A stretch of 64,000 nucleotides of DNA from Anaeramoeba flamelloides (lineage: Eukaryota > Metamonada > Anaeramoebidae). The translations under genes and the position numbers were made by a program. The stretch spans positions 1,674,001 through 1,738,000 of the forward strand of contig JANTQA010000072.1 in NCBI GenBank assembly GCA_027625915.1, read 5' to 3'. Below, piece after piece: positions 48,001-58,725 of this stretch (position 1 is the stretch's first letter; every line of letters begins with the position of its first letter). The notes beneath the pieces are model-generated. The model did not search any database. It was not told where the DNA came from and worked only from the letters and a program-made list of their open reading frames with translations.

Positions 48001-48863
48001 ATCCGAATTCCTAAATTTTTATTTAGAAATTTTAATAAAGACTCAAAAAAATTATTTTTTTTCCACCACTAGTAATATTAAAGATATTGAATCTTTTCTT
48101 TTATTCATATTAAAAATGATATTATTTTTTCAAAAATTTGAAATTTTCTTTTTTTCTCATTTTGAACTCTTTAAAAAATTGTCTCTTCTCTCTTCTTTGT
48201 TTGAAAAAAAGGGATCAAACAATTTATTTTTATTTTCAATAAAAAAAACCAATAAAATTAGTTAATGGTATCTATCTTTGATCGATCAATCAATATTTAC
48301 TGGAGAATTTCATCAAATTTTTACCATTACATTTTTTTTTTTGTTTAGCCCATCTCCAAAATTTTTAATACAGCACTTTTTTTATTTAGTTTTTATAATT
48401 ATTTATTTTTTATTTTGTGGGTATTGTTTTTTTGAAAAATTGTATACAAAAAAACTCAAAAAAGCACTATTTAGATTTATCAACTGTTTTGTAGATAATT
48501 TGAAAACTTTTTTGTCACTCTTTTTTAAAATGAATTTATATGTAAATGATAAATAGCCTTTCTCATTTGCATAAGTAGTGGGTTCCATTGGGTATTTTCA
48601 ATGCAATCTATCGAATAATGATTTTATTTTTCTTTAGATATTGAATTTTGTAGTGCCAAAAATTTTGCATTTGAGTTGAGAAAATTATCGTTTCTTTATT
48701 ATTAATATTTAGGAGAGGGTCCGTTAATCCCTCTTATTTCCACAAAAAAATTATCATTTTTTCTTACTCATACAAGTTTTTAAAATATTTTTTATTTTTT
48801 TATTTAACAAAGATAGTTAATACTCAGCACAACACTTAATTTTTACGAATAATTTCACATCAT

Positions 48864-49547
48864 ATGAGCCAGACCAATAAAAAATATCTTCCTGAACGAA
48901 TATTGTTTTGTATTACTCGCGACAGTTTAATCAATAACAAAGCAACAAAAGACAAAATGAAAAGAACAATTATTGAATGTATTGTGGAAGCTATCAAAAT
49001 ATTTATTAAATCAAAACAAATGATCAACCCGAATCACGAATTTGCACTTATATCCTATAGCAGCATTCCACAATTTCATTGCACTTTTGACAAAGATCCA
49101 ACAAATATCTTACAGAAACTGGAAAGGATTTCAACTTTAAAGCGTTTAGAACATCCAAGTTTTGACTTGGCGAAATTTTTCAAAAAGATTGATAATATGT
49201 GTCAAATCAAAAAAATTGATCAAGCTGATTATTTGTATCGTGTGATTTTGATATATACGAGGCCAAATGTAATTCCATCATTTAACGAAGATTTTGGGGG
49301 CTTTAGTTTATTTGAAGAAATGTCTCAAAAGGCTTTTACTTGGGACACCATTCTGATCCATCACAAATCAAAGGGCAAAAAAAATAAAATTGAAAAACTT
49401 TTTACAGATTTTGCAGAATCTTTCTTAATAAAGCCATATTTTCTTGAAGATAAATCTTGTCAAAATATATACAATAAAATGTCTTTATTGCTTTCACATC
49501 CATTACAACGAAAAGTTTTAAATGAAATGAACCCAATTGAATTCTAG
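48864..49547 (+). CDS. BABAM1: BABAM1/MERIT40-like protein of BRISC/BRCA1-A type complexes
   Basis: An intronless 227-residue protein ending in TAG. It has the VWA-like features of the BABAM1/MERIT40 family: PERILFCITRDS near the start, NHEFALISYSS at 57-67, YRVILIYTRPNVIP at 125-138, WDTILIHH at 160-167, and the hallmark LLSHPLQR at 209-216. In animals and plants this subunit scaffolds the Lys63-specific deubiquitinase complexes BRISC and BRCA1-A (with BRCC36, Abraxas-type and BRE subunits), acting in DNA-damage responses and immune signalling. Human MERIT40 is about 330 residues; this one lacks the long disordered N-terminal region and is essentially the core domain. The start ATG opens immediately before the conserved first strand. 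The other complex subunits are not in the window. The 150 bases upstream contain a GTTAATCCC motif also seen before two other genes. Confidence 0.88.
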   Translation: MSQTNKKYLPERILFCITRDSLINNKATKDKMKRTIIECIVEAIKIFIKSKQMINPNHEFALISYSSIPQFHCTFDKDPTNILQKLERISTLKRLEHPSFDLAKFFKKIDNMCQIKKIDQADYLYRVILIYTRPNVIPSFNEDFGGFSLFEEMSQKAFTWDTILIHHKSKGKKNKIEKLFTDFAESFLIKPYFLEDKSCQNIYNKMSLLLSHPLQRKVLNEMNPIEF

Positions 49548-49654
49548 GGTATTATATATTTATATATATATATATATATATATTCTTAAATATAATTAAT
49601 TTTTTATTTATTTGTTATTATTTGTTCATTTTTTTTTTAGATTTTTTTTTTTTT

Positions 49655-51130
49655 TTAATTATAAACCCCATTCCAAAAATTTTTACACATTCTACAATCA
49701 AAAATTAGCAAAAAAATTTCAATTTTTTTATATTTTCAAAACTAGAAATTAAATCACGTCAAGTTATCGAGTATTAATGTTTTTGTATGCAACTCAATTT
49801 TTATTTAAATATATGAAAAAAAATAAATGAAAAAATAAATATTTCTTAGTTTATATTGACGAAATAAGTGGAATAGAAAATTATATTGTTAAATTTTTTA
49901 AAATTCCACTAATAATTTTGGATCGATCAAATGATTAGATACAATCATCTAATTTTATCTGGATTTTTCTGCTTAAGTCAGCTCAAATTTAAACTACTAT
50001 CAATAATTCCAAAAAGATTTACCAGATCTAAAGAAAATAATTGACTACTTGGAAAGAAAAAAATGAAAGCAAAAAAAAACGAAAAGAAAAAAAATGATAA
50101 AAATATGTGTAATGATCAGTCTTCTACTACAACAGGGTAAAATTTTAAAATATGTTATTTGTGTTATTCTGTACTTATGAATTTTGTATCTGCCAAGTTT
50201 CAAAAAATTAGGATCCACTTAGAAACCCATAAAAGAAATATATTTTTCATTAGATCGAATTTTTGTTTTTCCATTTTTCAATATAAAAAAAGAAAACCCT
50301 TAAATAGTTTTATTTCTATATTAAAACAAGTTTTTACCCCATTTATCATCATTTCCGTCATTATTATATAAGAAATAGTTTTTATTGAAATAAATATAAA
50401 TATTAAGATTTTTTTTCTTTTTTGAGATAATTTATTTGGTTAATAAAAAAAATTGATATACTCAACCTATTAAAAAATAATTGTATTTTTTTAAGAAGGA
50501 TAATCATAACTATTAAAGTTTGAAACACATTTAAAAATTTTACTCAAAAAATCTGTTTTTGTTATAAGATAAAATTCGATTTTTCAAAAAAAAAATTTCT
50601 TGAAGATATTTGGGAATTTGTTAATTTTATACTTAAATGTCAAAATTAATACTTTTATTCTCAAAATGATTTAAATTCTAATTAGGGTTCTTGTGAATAA
50701 GACCAAACAATTTGTTAAAAAAAATTTTTTATAAATTTTTTTTCATTTTCTGAAAATCAGAGAATAGAACTTTTTTAAAAACCTTAAAGAATAAAAAAAA
50801 ATTACTGAATATATCTCTATTTTGTTGAGAAACATTGGTTAAACTTCAATCAAATATTCATTTATTTTTTAATCATCTAGACATCTATTAGTTTTAATTT
50901 GATGAAATTTGAATTAGAATATTAATTATTAAAAATAATAACAAAATCAAAAATTTGCTTTTAAAATCAATACTTTCCAACATAAAACAGTAAAATTGTT
51001 TTTCCATTTTCAAGAATTAATTTAATTTTAAAGAAAAAATAGGTTACTTTTTTTTCGTTTATATTGGAAACAAGTGGATTTCTGTTTTTTTAAAAAAGAG
51101 TATCAAATTTATAAAAATTTTAAATACAGC
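49655..51130 (+). repeat. Dispersed repeat family A, copy 2
   Basis: Aligns with 21255-22830 from TATAAACCCCATTCCAAAAA through AATCACGTCAAGTTATCGAG, CAACAGGGTAAAA and CAATACTTTCCAACATAAAA. Neither the LINE nor the family E insertion of copy 4 is present, so it serves as an empty-site reference. Confidence 0.6.
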
Positions 51131-51496
51131 TAACAGATCCAATTCCCCAATTGAAAAATAAATTAAAATAAAAAAATATTGATATGATTTTAACGATATT
51201 TCATTTTCTTCTTGAAAAAATACCCAGTGGCTTAAGAGGATTTTTTTTTTTTTTTGTTAATTCCAAATTTTGTTCTGAAAAATAATTTATAGAATAAAAA
51301 TATTAATAAATTATTTGATTCAAATTAAAAAAAGAATAACAATTATTAAAAAAAAAAATCATAAGTTAATCATCTATTATTACAATATCTCTTTTTTTCC
51401 AAACATATGAAAGGATATTTTTTAAAAAATACCATTCATTTTTTACTTTATTTAGAAAAATTCAAGATCGTAGAATAAATTAATATGGGTGTTTGA

Positions 51497-52282
51497 AATA
51501 TTCCCGAAAATACCCAAAATCGAAAATACCCGAAATTTTTTTAACAATTTAAAAACATGTTGTGGAAAACATCGAAGAAAATATATTACCAATATACTCA
51601 GTTTAACCGTAAAAGAACAATTTTACTTTCAGGCAAAATATATTTTTTGAATTTTCTATTTTAAATCTATGGAATTTTAGGTACTTTTTGAGTTTATTTG
51701 AGTAATTCTTGTTACTGATTAAAGTAAATATATATATATGGGTATGTCAGGGTATTGGTATGGGCTATGCTAGGTTTGGTGTTGTGTGTACTTGTATGTT
51801 TTGGTTAAACTAGTTTCTGTTATGGTATGCTAAGTTAAAATGAGGTTTGGCTTGGGTCACCTAGTGTATAGGATGAGTATGTATTGCATGATTAGATATT
51901 ACTCAGTCATTTGTGGATTTTATTTAAGATTACGAAATTATGGGTAATGATGGACAATTAGAGATTTTCTTTTACCAGTTAATCTTCTCGAATTTTAGTT
52001 AATACCATTTCAAAAGGATCACAAATGCTATAATTATCTAATGTACCAATTCCTTTAACACAGCATATGTTGAATACTATTCCCTAAGATTTAAATTTTT
52101 TGAATTTTGATATTTTTCAGAAAAAAAAAATGTTCTACCAAAATAAAATTCCAAATTTACCTTTAAAATGAGTATATTGGAACTTAAAGTTTCTTAGAAG
52201 TTGTTCAAATAGTATGTTTTCGTAGTGAAAAAAATTTTGGAGTATTTTTGATTTTCGGGTATTTTCGGGAATATTGATAGAT
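51497..52282. mobile_element. Element with inverted ends and GT-rich interior
   Basis: The left edge (AATATTCCCGAAAATACCC, then CGAAAATACCCGAAATTTTT) faces the complement at the right (TTTTCGGGTATTTTCGGGAA preceded by AAATTTTGGAGTATTT). Inner parts (TATTACCAATATACTCAG and GAGTATATTGGAAC) also pair, so arms may exceed 100 bases with gaps. About 785 bases overall with no coding frame. The centre (51735-51900) is compositionally foreign. Confidence 0.55.
51735..51900 (+). repeat. GT-rich, C-poor island with degenerate GGTATG words
   Basis: A stretch of about 165 bases with repeated GGGTATG, GGTATGG, TATGCTA and GGTTTGG words, unlike anything nearby in base composition and with strong strand asymmetry. 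No open frame. It looks like a decayed minisatellite. Confidence 0.6.
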
Positions 52283-52733
52283 TCAATTAATATATAGAAT
52301 ACCATATTGTTATTGTTTTTTTTATTTGTAATTTAATTTTTTTTATAATATTTTTCTACTTCAATTTTTCTATTTTTTTTTCTTATTTTACTCGATTCCA
52401 GCATGAAACAAACAAAGTGTTTTTTTTTTATAAAAATAAAAAACAATATCGAATCATTTTGAAGAACTTTATGAAAAAAAAAAGCATATTTTTTAAAAAT
52501 TATAACAAAGAAATAATCTTTCGTAAATAAATATTGAATTAATACATATCCTTTCTCATCAATATATGAGAGTTAAATCTTTTGGATTGAAAAAAAACAA
52601 AAACTAAAATAAATAAAAAAAAAATCAATATCATTTTCATTTGTTTTTTTTTTTTCTTTTTAAAAATTTCAAATAGAGACTTGATCGCCTTAATAAAATA
52701 AAAATAAAAATAAAATTCAAAGAAAAAAATTAA

Positions 52734-55235
52734 TTAATTTTCATATTTTGACCAATCCCCTTTTGGATTTAATTTTAATAATTTTTTATATTCTGGCGAT
52801 TTCAGGAACTTAGGATAAGCGCCTATACTCATCAAATATTCAACGGATTCGCGAGCTGCCATAAAGCAATTTCTTGAAGTATTAGAGGATTGTATTTCTT
52901 GTTGGCACTGGTTTGCGATATTTTGGTCTATACTTATATGGTAGGGGCTATCTTTCGCGATATATTCTTGGAATATTTGCTTTGCGTGTGATAATAATTC
53001 GTTCTCCTTTAATTTGGTATATTTTTCAACTTCGACCCAAAACAGCAAGTTTTCTTGACTGAATTTGGAAACTAAGAAATCTAGAAAGAATTTCCGGAAT
53101 TCCTTTTGCTTCAATAAAACCGGTAAGGGTATATTTGGTATTTCTGACTGTTGCTTTTTTTTATTGCCTCTCCTAAATCCCCAACCGCGTTTGTTATCAG
53201 ATTTTCTGATGGGGACAGACATTTTGTTGTATCGATCATACATCATACTGGCATAGGTCGTTTGCACTTTCAAGTTGTGTTTCACCTTTTGCACCTCTTC
53301 TTCTTTTCTCATATACACTTCTTGGATTTCCTTGTAATTGTTTTGGAAATCTTGTACAGGCTGATCCTTTTTGATCTCCTTCTTCAAAATGCTTGATAGG
53401 TGCTTGCCTAGGGCTGTCCTTAACGTTTCAATTTTGACACCAATGTCTGAGGCGTTTTGCTTTTCCTTTTCCCTTTCTTCTTCTTTTTCCTTTTTTAATT
53501 TTTCGTATTCCACAGTCAGGTCTTTCACTTTTTGCTTTTCTGCAAAGATCTGCTCTTCAAGCTTCCATCTTGTTTCCTTTGCCTCCTTTCTCAATCTGGC
53601 TTCGTTTGTTCGGAAATCCAATAATTGCTGCTCAAGGCCCGCAATCGTGTCCTCATTTTCATCTTTTTGCTCGCCTAATTCTTCTTCATTTTTCTCCATG
53701 ATCTTTTTTTTTTCAACGATTTCCTTAAGAATTAAATCCTTTTTGCCCGCCTCCTCTCGGATTTGCCGAATTAGCTCTTCCCGTTGCAAATCCTTCCATT
53801 CAAGTTTTTTACTTAGCATGGCTAATAACCGCGACATGACAGCTATGGCTCTTCGTTTTTCCATTTCAACACGGTTTAATTTATAAATGGTAATTGCTGA
53901 CTGCGTCAGCTTGTCAATTTGCTGGAATGCCTTTTCTTCGTTTTTCATTCTTTGGATCCACTTGAGTTTCTCCTTTTGCTCGTCCTGCTTAAACCTTTCC
54001 CAATCGTCGTCGTCATCTTGGCCACTTAGTTTGATTTCGCCTGTCCTTTGTTGCAAATCTAAGCTCTTTTCATAGATTTCATTATTGAGCTCTTGCGCCT
54101 CATTGATCAACTCCTGGCACCGCTTCCTTAGCTTTTCCATGTTGCCAGTTAACGCTATTTGCCTTCTTTGCTCAAAGGCTAATCTCTGCTTGACAGCAAA
54201 AATCCGCTTCTCAATGACAAAGTTGTCCTCTTCGATGCTTTGCTTGGCTTCTCGTTCTTTTGACAGCCTTTGGATTTCAAACTTTAAATCGTTTTTTTCA
54301 ACCTTGAGCCACTCGATCCTCCCCATGTTCTCGAGTGTCTTTTGCTGTTGTAAGAGCAAATTTTGTGTGTGCGTCCTTCTTAATTCTTCAACCCTTTGTT
54401 GGTGTGAATCTAAAGTGTGCTTCATTTGGATTAATTTCCTGGCTTCCTCTTGCTTGACTAAAACCTTTTGTTTCAGTTCGTCTTCCCTTTCCTCAAGCTT
54501 GGTCAGTTCTTCAATTTTTTGTAACAAATCAGACTCTTTTGTTAACACCATCATTTCATGTTCTTTTTCTTTTTCTTTTCTTTGCTCTTGATCTTTTTCT
54601 TCAAGAAATTGAAATTCTTCTCCTACCTTGTTTGACAACAACAAGTGTAATTGCTCAATTAATTGATCTTTATCAGTTTGCTCATTTTGAAGCAAAAACT
54701 CGACTTCGTTTGACAATAATTTGGCTTGTTCGTATGATGTTTTTAAGACATTATAAGATTTTAAATTTGAAACTGTTGATGAGTTTCTATTGTTGAGTGT
54801 TTTTGTTGAAATTTGTTGGTTGTTTGGGTTTTTGGTTTGGGTTTTTAGGTTGGTTGTTTCATTTGGTTTTTTTGTTGCCAAAAAGAAAAAAAACAAGGGA
54901 AAAATTTTTTTGAAATGCAAAAAAAGAAAATAAAATAAGAAGGATTTTGGAAAAAAAAGAAAAAAAAAGATGAAAATTGCTTATGTACAATTGAAATTGA
55001 TCGTGTTGTTTAATTTTTTCAGTTAATTCATCACGTTGGTAACATAATTTTTTCAAAGCGTTTCTTAATTGTGTTCTTTCATTTTGTAATTTTTGTAATT
55101 TTTCATTTAAAAGTTCTTCATCCTTTTTGTATCGTGCCTTAATTCTTTCACACACTTGTCTCCATCTAACAACATCATTTTTTAATAGGTTTAATTTTGT
55201 AAGTGGATCTGAATTGCTAAATGATTGAATAGCTA
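52734..55235 (-). CDS. RGS-domain protein with long coiled coil
   Basis: Minus strand. Exon 1 ends at 54989 and exon 2 runs 54786-52734 (TAA). The 202-base GT-AG intron joins ...DQFQ to L-NSSTVSNLKSYN in phase. Exon 1 is open back to about 55235 (SNSDPLTKLNLLKNDVVRWR, then coiled coil), where an acceptor-like TAATAG precedes CTATTCAATC; no start codon is found, so at least one 5' exon is missing. The middle (about 54700-53200) is a long charged coiled coil. The C-terminal about 130 residues form an RGS domain (LKQKEFRKFFLDFLVSKFS, ENLLFWVEVEKY, AKQIFQEYI, FMAARESVEYLM, YPKFLKSPEY). RGS domains accelerate GTP hydrolysis by G-alpha subunits at the plasma membrane. The coiled coil suggests dimerisation or cytoskeletal anchoring. 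Base composition is noticeably less AT-rich than its surroundings. Reading exon 2 without the intron gives a basic poly-T-derived start, which I reject. Confidence 0.85.
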
Positions 55236-55574
55236 TTAAAGAAATTATTGTTTTTTTTTTTTTTATTTTTGGTTTGTGAAATTTAACCTTTTTAAAGATC
55301 TTGTCAAAAAAAAATAAAAGAGATAATTATCAATATGGTGAGTATTATTATTTACGTGAATTTGACATTAATTCAAAAAGTACTAAGTAAAATTTAAAAA
55401 AGAAAAAAATGATTCTTTATGTTCTTCTTTTTTCCAATTATAGAAAAATTAAGGAACATTTTTCTCCTTAAAATATTTGTTATTTGATTTTTTTTGATTC
55501 CTTGTATGTTACATTTTACATAAATTATCTGATTTTTTTTAAAATTATTTAGGGAGGAGTAAACAAAAAAAAAC

Positions 55575-56400
55575 TAGGAGTAAATTGAATATCAAATTTT
55601 GAAAAAAAATTTACTGTAATCTTACAATTCAAAAAAGTGAAAAAATCTGATTAACACAAAACCAGACTTACTTTTTATGCTTTTTCCGAAAAGACTTATT
55701 GTTTTTAAAAGTTTGATCAATTTTTTTGATTTTTAAATTAGTTTAAAATTTATCATATTTATGAATTTATATTTAAAAAAAAATAGTTTCTTTGAAAGAA
55801 GATTGAAATCATATTGCCTTTAAAAAAAAATATACAAAAATATACTTTAAAAATAAAACCACCCAGTTTTAAAACAACCCAATATATACAATATACTTAT
55901 TTTTAAAAGAATTACAATAATTATAATAAAATGTAAAAAAAATATTATTTATTAATTCAAACAAAGAACCTTTTAAATCACTTTTTTCTTTTTATTGAAT
56001 AATAATATATAAGAAAAAAAAAAAAAAAACAATCAAATTATAAATTTTACACCAATATTCTTTTTTAAAACCCGGAAAATTCAACTTATAATCTAAAACA
56101 ATACTTTTTAAATTGATTATTTTATCAATAATTAATAAACGGCTTTTAATTATTTCGGTATGCTAATAACAACCTAAAAATTAAAACAATCAATTTTTCA
56201 ATTATTTCTCAATTTTTCTCGGATTTTCAAACAAATAAAATTCATTCAAATTATTCATTCCATAGAAAAATAATAATAATATAAAAATGTCCTATAAGGG
56301 ATTTTAATACTAATAATGCCGAGTTTATAAACTGAATATTGAAAAAAGAAATTATCCTAATATTTTAAATTTCCCATCTACTTTAGAAAAATTTGCAAAT
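55575..56400. repeat. Dispersed repeat family B, copy 2 (uninterrupted)
   Basis: Aligns with 8335-9650 of the Myb intron on both sides of the family E element there. Around 56015-56045 (CAATCAAATTATAAATTTTA) it represents the empty target. Confidence 0.55.
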
Positions 56401-56704
56401 ATTATAGAATTCTTCAATTCTTTTTGGTTCTTTCAGTTTGATAGTAGGGAAGAAATCAATTTCGAATATTTTTAGAATTTTTATCAGATTTCAAACTTTA
56501 AAAACTTGTTATAAGCTTTTTAATTACCAAAAAATAATTAAAAAAAAGTGATTGAAAAAAAGATAATTATTTGAATATTTTTCAAGATTATCTAATGGAA
56601 ACAATTCCTTAACTTTCAAAAACTTGAATATGTTTTTTTAAGAAAAACCAAAAACCAAAATTTTTTTTAAAGGATACTTTTCTCATAATTTGAAACAATA
56701 GAGT

Positions 56705-57465
56705 TATAAAAATAATACATATGTAGAGACTATAATCTATATTTCAGAATAAAATTTGTACTTTTTTTTTTTCTTCTTGTTTTAATACAACATCCAATCT
56801 ACTACCCAATAGTATTAATAAGTTCAAATCAATTTTGAAAGTAAACACAGAAATTTACAAAGTCAAACTAAAATTATGAATCATATATTTTCAAAATTTC
56901 TAAAGTACTTTTCTCAATTATTTTCAAATTTTGGGTAACATTGATATTTTGGTTATTTTTCATAAAAATTAACTTGACTTTTTGTTTACAGTAATCAAAA
57001 TAATACATGAACAACAACTATAATCCCTTTTTTCAAAATATAATCCGTTCTTTTTTTTCTTCTTTTTCCAAGGTAACATCCTATTTAATACCCAATAGTA
57101 TACCTTAGTTCAAATCAATTTTAAAAGTAAAGGTCTGGTTATTTTCAATAAAATTTAAATTATTAATGCAAATAGTTGAAAATTTTTCATAAAATACTCC
57201 ATTTTTTTTGAAATTCATTATTTTTGAGATTGAGGAAAAAATTTACTCTATTTTTTGAGATAAATTTTACAATTTGATCCTTCATTTTTAGAATTTCTTT
57301 TTAAATAATAGAACTTTAAGAAACCAATACCATATTTACTGGAGGTTTATTGTTGGTTTCTTTGATCCTTTAATTTATTAGTCTTTCCTCAAAAAGAAAC
57401 ACATGACTTTTATTGTGAAAGACATATTAAACTTTTCTGCAGGTGTTATTTTGAAAACAGTAAAA
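56705..57465. repeat. Family C repeats: partial copy and fuller copy in tandem
   Basis: Blocks CAACATCCAATCTACTACCC, AATAGTAT and TTCAAATCAATTTTGAAAGT at about 56790-56850 recur in the fuller copy at 57060-57130. The fuller copy starts TTTACAGTAATCAAAATAAT and continues through AAAGGTCTGGTTATTTTC and AGAACTTTAAGAAACCAATA to about 57465. It aligns throughout with 62515-63000. Confidence 0.6.
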
Positions 57466-57672
57466 ACTAATAAAATTGACAGTTAATTGATTTTGTTTCT
57501 TTGAATTACTTTTCAGAATTTGTAATAACTTCAAAGAAATCCAGGTTTTGTGAATTTTAATCTTTTAATCCAATTTTTTATCCTCTTCTCTAATTTTGTA
57601 AGAAAATATAAAATCATTTTTTGTTGTTTTTTTATTTCATTCTGAAAGAAAATACATCTTCACAAGAGAACA

Positions 57673-58725
57673 ATGACTGAAAACACAAGCAAGAAAGTCG
57701 AAATTTTTGACCAAGTTCATGAACACCCAACACAAAAGGGGTACATACTCAAAAAAAAAGTTCAAAGCCATTTTTATGGATTTATAATTGGTCGAAATCA
57801 ACACAAACTGGAATCAATAAAAAAAAATAATGGTGTGGAAATTCTCATACCAGACGAGATAAATAATAGACTCTATTTTACAATCACTTCCGAGGAAAAG
57901 AGTAATGTGCAAAATGCATCTCAAGAAATCGATCAAATCATCAAAGAGTCGATACCTCGGTTAAGGTGGACCCATTTCATCTCGATCCCCCTCATCTGCC
58001 AAGAAATGAAGGAAAAAGTTGATGGCATTCAAAAAATGATTACCACTGAGTGCTCAAATATCAAGGGCTTTTCGGAAGACATCTACCAGCCATCTTACAA
58101 ATTCCATTTCACAGTCTTGATGATGAAATTATACTCTGAGGAAGAGAAAAAAACAGCAATCCAAGTTTTAAAAGACTTCAAAACTCAGCAGCCAATAGCA
58201 TTATTGGGATCAGAAGTCAAAGTGAAATCTGTTGGTTGCTTTCCTGACAACAATTTTCAATTTTTGAGAGTCCTATTTGCAGAAATGGTAGAAGACGAGA
58301 CCTTCCAGAAGATCCACAAAGCACACAAATTTTTCTCGACGGAATTGGAAAAGAAAGGAATAGTTATAGATCACAAACCTTTGACTTTACATGGTACCTT
58401 GATTAATTATCGATACAAACGATACCAGAAAGGTGAAAAAAGAAAAAGAAATATTAATTTGGAAATTCTGAAAAACAATTCACAAATTGCAGACTATGAT
58501 TTTGGTTCGCATAATCTTTCTGAAATACATATTAGTACACTTGGTAAATACGACACAAACGGGTTCTATTTACCTCTTACTAAAATAATGGGTGATCAAC
58601 AAAAAGAAATAAAGAATGAAGAAAATGAAAACGAAAATGAAAAAGAAAAAGAAAAAGAAAACGAAGATGAAAAAGAAAATGAAGATGAAAAAGAAACAGA
58701 AAATGAAAATGAAAAAGAAAATTAA
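57673..58725 (+). CDS. ASCC1: ASCC1-like protein: KH domain plus 2H phosphoesterase (AKAP7/LigT-like) domain
   Basis: An intronless 350-residue protein ending in TAA. Residues about 25-95 form a KH domain (FIIGRNQHKLESIKKNNGVE); its GXXG loop is GRNQ, so the last Gly is replaced. Residues about 97-305 form the 2H domain: WTHFISIPL, then FHFTVLMMKLYSEEE with the first HxT (145-147), LTLHGTLINYRYKR with the second HxT (240-242), and YDFGSHNLSEIHISTLGKYD near the end. That order is diagnostic of ASCC1 (activating signal cointegrator 1 complex subunit 1), which works with ASCC2 and ASCC3 in transcription coactivation, alkylation-damage repair and ribosome quality control. Both HxT motifs are intact, so RNA phosphoesterase chemistry is possible. 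The tail (about 310-350) is a Glu/Asn/Lys repeat absent from typical ASCC1. The gene is divergent from the RGS gene. Confidence 0.9.
   Translation: MTENTSKKVEIFDQVHEHPTQKGYILKKKVQSHFYGFIIGRNQHKLESIKKNNGVEILIPDEINNRLYFTITSEEKSNVQNASQEIDQIIKESIPRLRWTHFISIPLICQEMKEKVDGIQKMITTECSNIKGFSEDIYQPSYKFHFTVLMMKLYSEEEKKTAIQVLKDFKTQQPIALLGSEVKVKSVGCFPDNNFQFLRVLFAEMVEDETFQKIHKAHKFFSTELEKKGIVIDHKPLTLHGTLINYRYKRYQKGEKRKRNINLEILKNNSQIADYDFGSHNLSEIHISTLGKYDTNGFYLPLTKIMGDQQKEIKNEENENENEKEKEKENEDEKENEDEKETENENEKEN

Larger units (their letters stand above)
39767..48863. other. Nine-kilobase intergenic desert with repeats, no supported gene
   Basis: Contains (TA)n at 41036-41067 and 42483-42506, foldback family D copies (42985-43300 and 47440-48000), a palindromic element (44477-44625), a family E element (44765-45187), a short repeat shared with 2405-2480 (about 46770-46850) and one shared with 30830-30920 (about 48255-48345). 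Short Phe/Ile-rich frames at 43655-43888, 46227-46409, 47993-48265 and 48278-48556 have no domains. The frame at 47993 starts inside a repeat. Confidence 0.55.
49548..52733. other. Intergenic between convergent BABAM1-like and RGS genes
   Basis: Holds (TA)n at 49561-49583, family A copy 2 (49655-51130), and a TIR-like element with a GT-rich core (51497-52282). No gene is supported; a 70-codon frame at 50159-50371 falls inside the repeat. Confidence 0.6.
55236..57672. other. Intergenic between divergent RGS and ASCC1-like genes, repeat-filled
   Basis: Contains family B copy 2 (55575-56400) and one partial plus one fuller family C copy (about 56705-56855 and 56990-57465). Missing 5' exons and the promoter of the RGS gene must lie here, but none is recognisable. 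The final about 100 bases (poly-T, then ACATCTTCACAAGAGAACA) lead into the ASCC1-like start codon. Confidence 0.55.

Noticed and set aside
47993-48556. Two Phe/Leu-rich plus-strand frames before the BABAM1-like gene
   Set aside because: The first starts inside a family D repeat and the second overlaps a repeat shared with UTP15 intron 2; hydrophobic composition is what T-rich DNA gives by chance.
53065-54796. Several plus-strand Ser/Phe/Cys-rich frames opposite the RGS gene
   Set aside because: Shadows of the minus-strand coiled-coil coding sequence.
54787-54920. Unspliced N-terminus of the RGS exon 2 frame, with an internal Met start
   Set aside because: The in-phase intron 54988-54787 joins it to a coiled-coil exon; the unspliced start is poly-T and Asn/Thr-rich filler.
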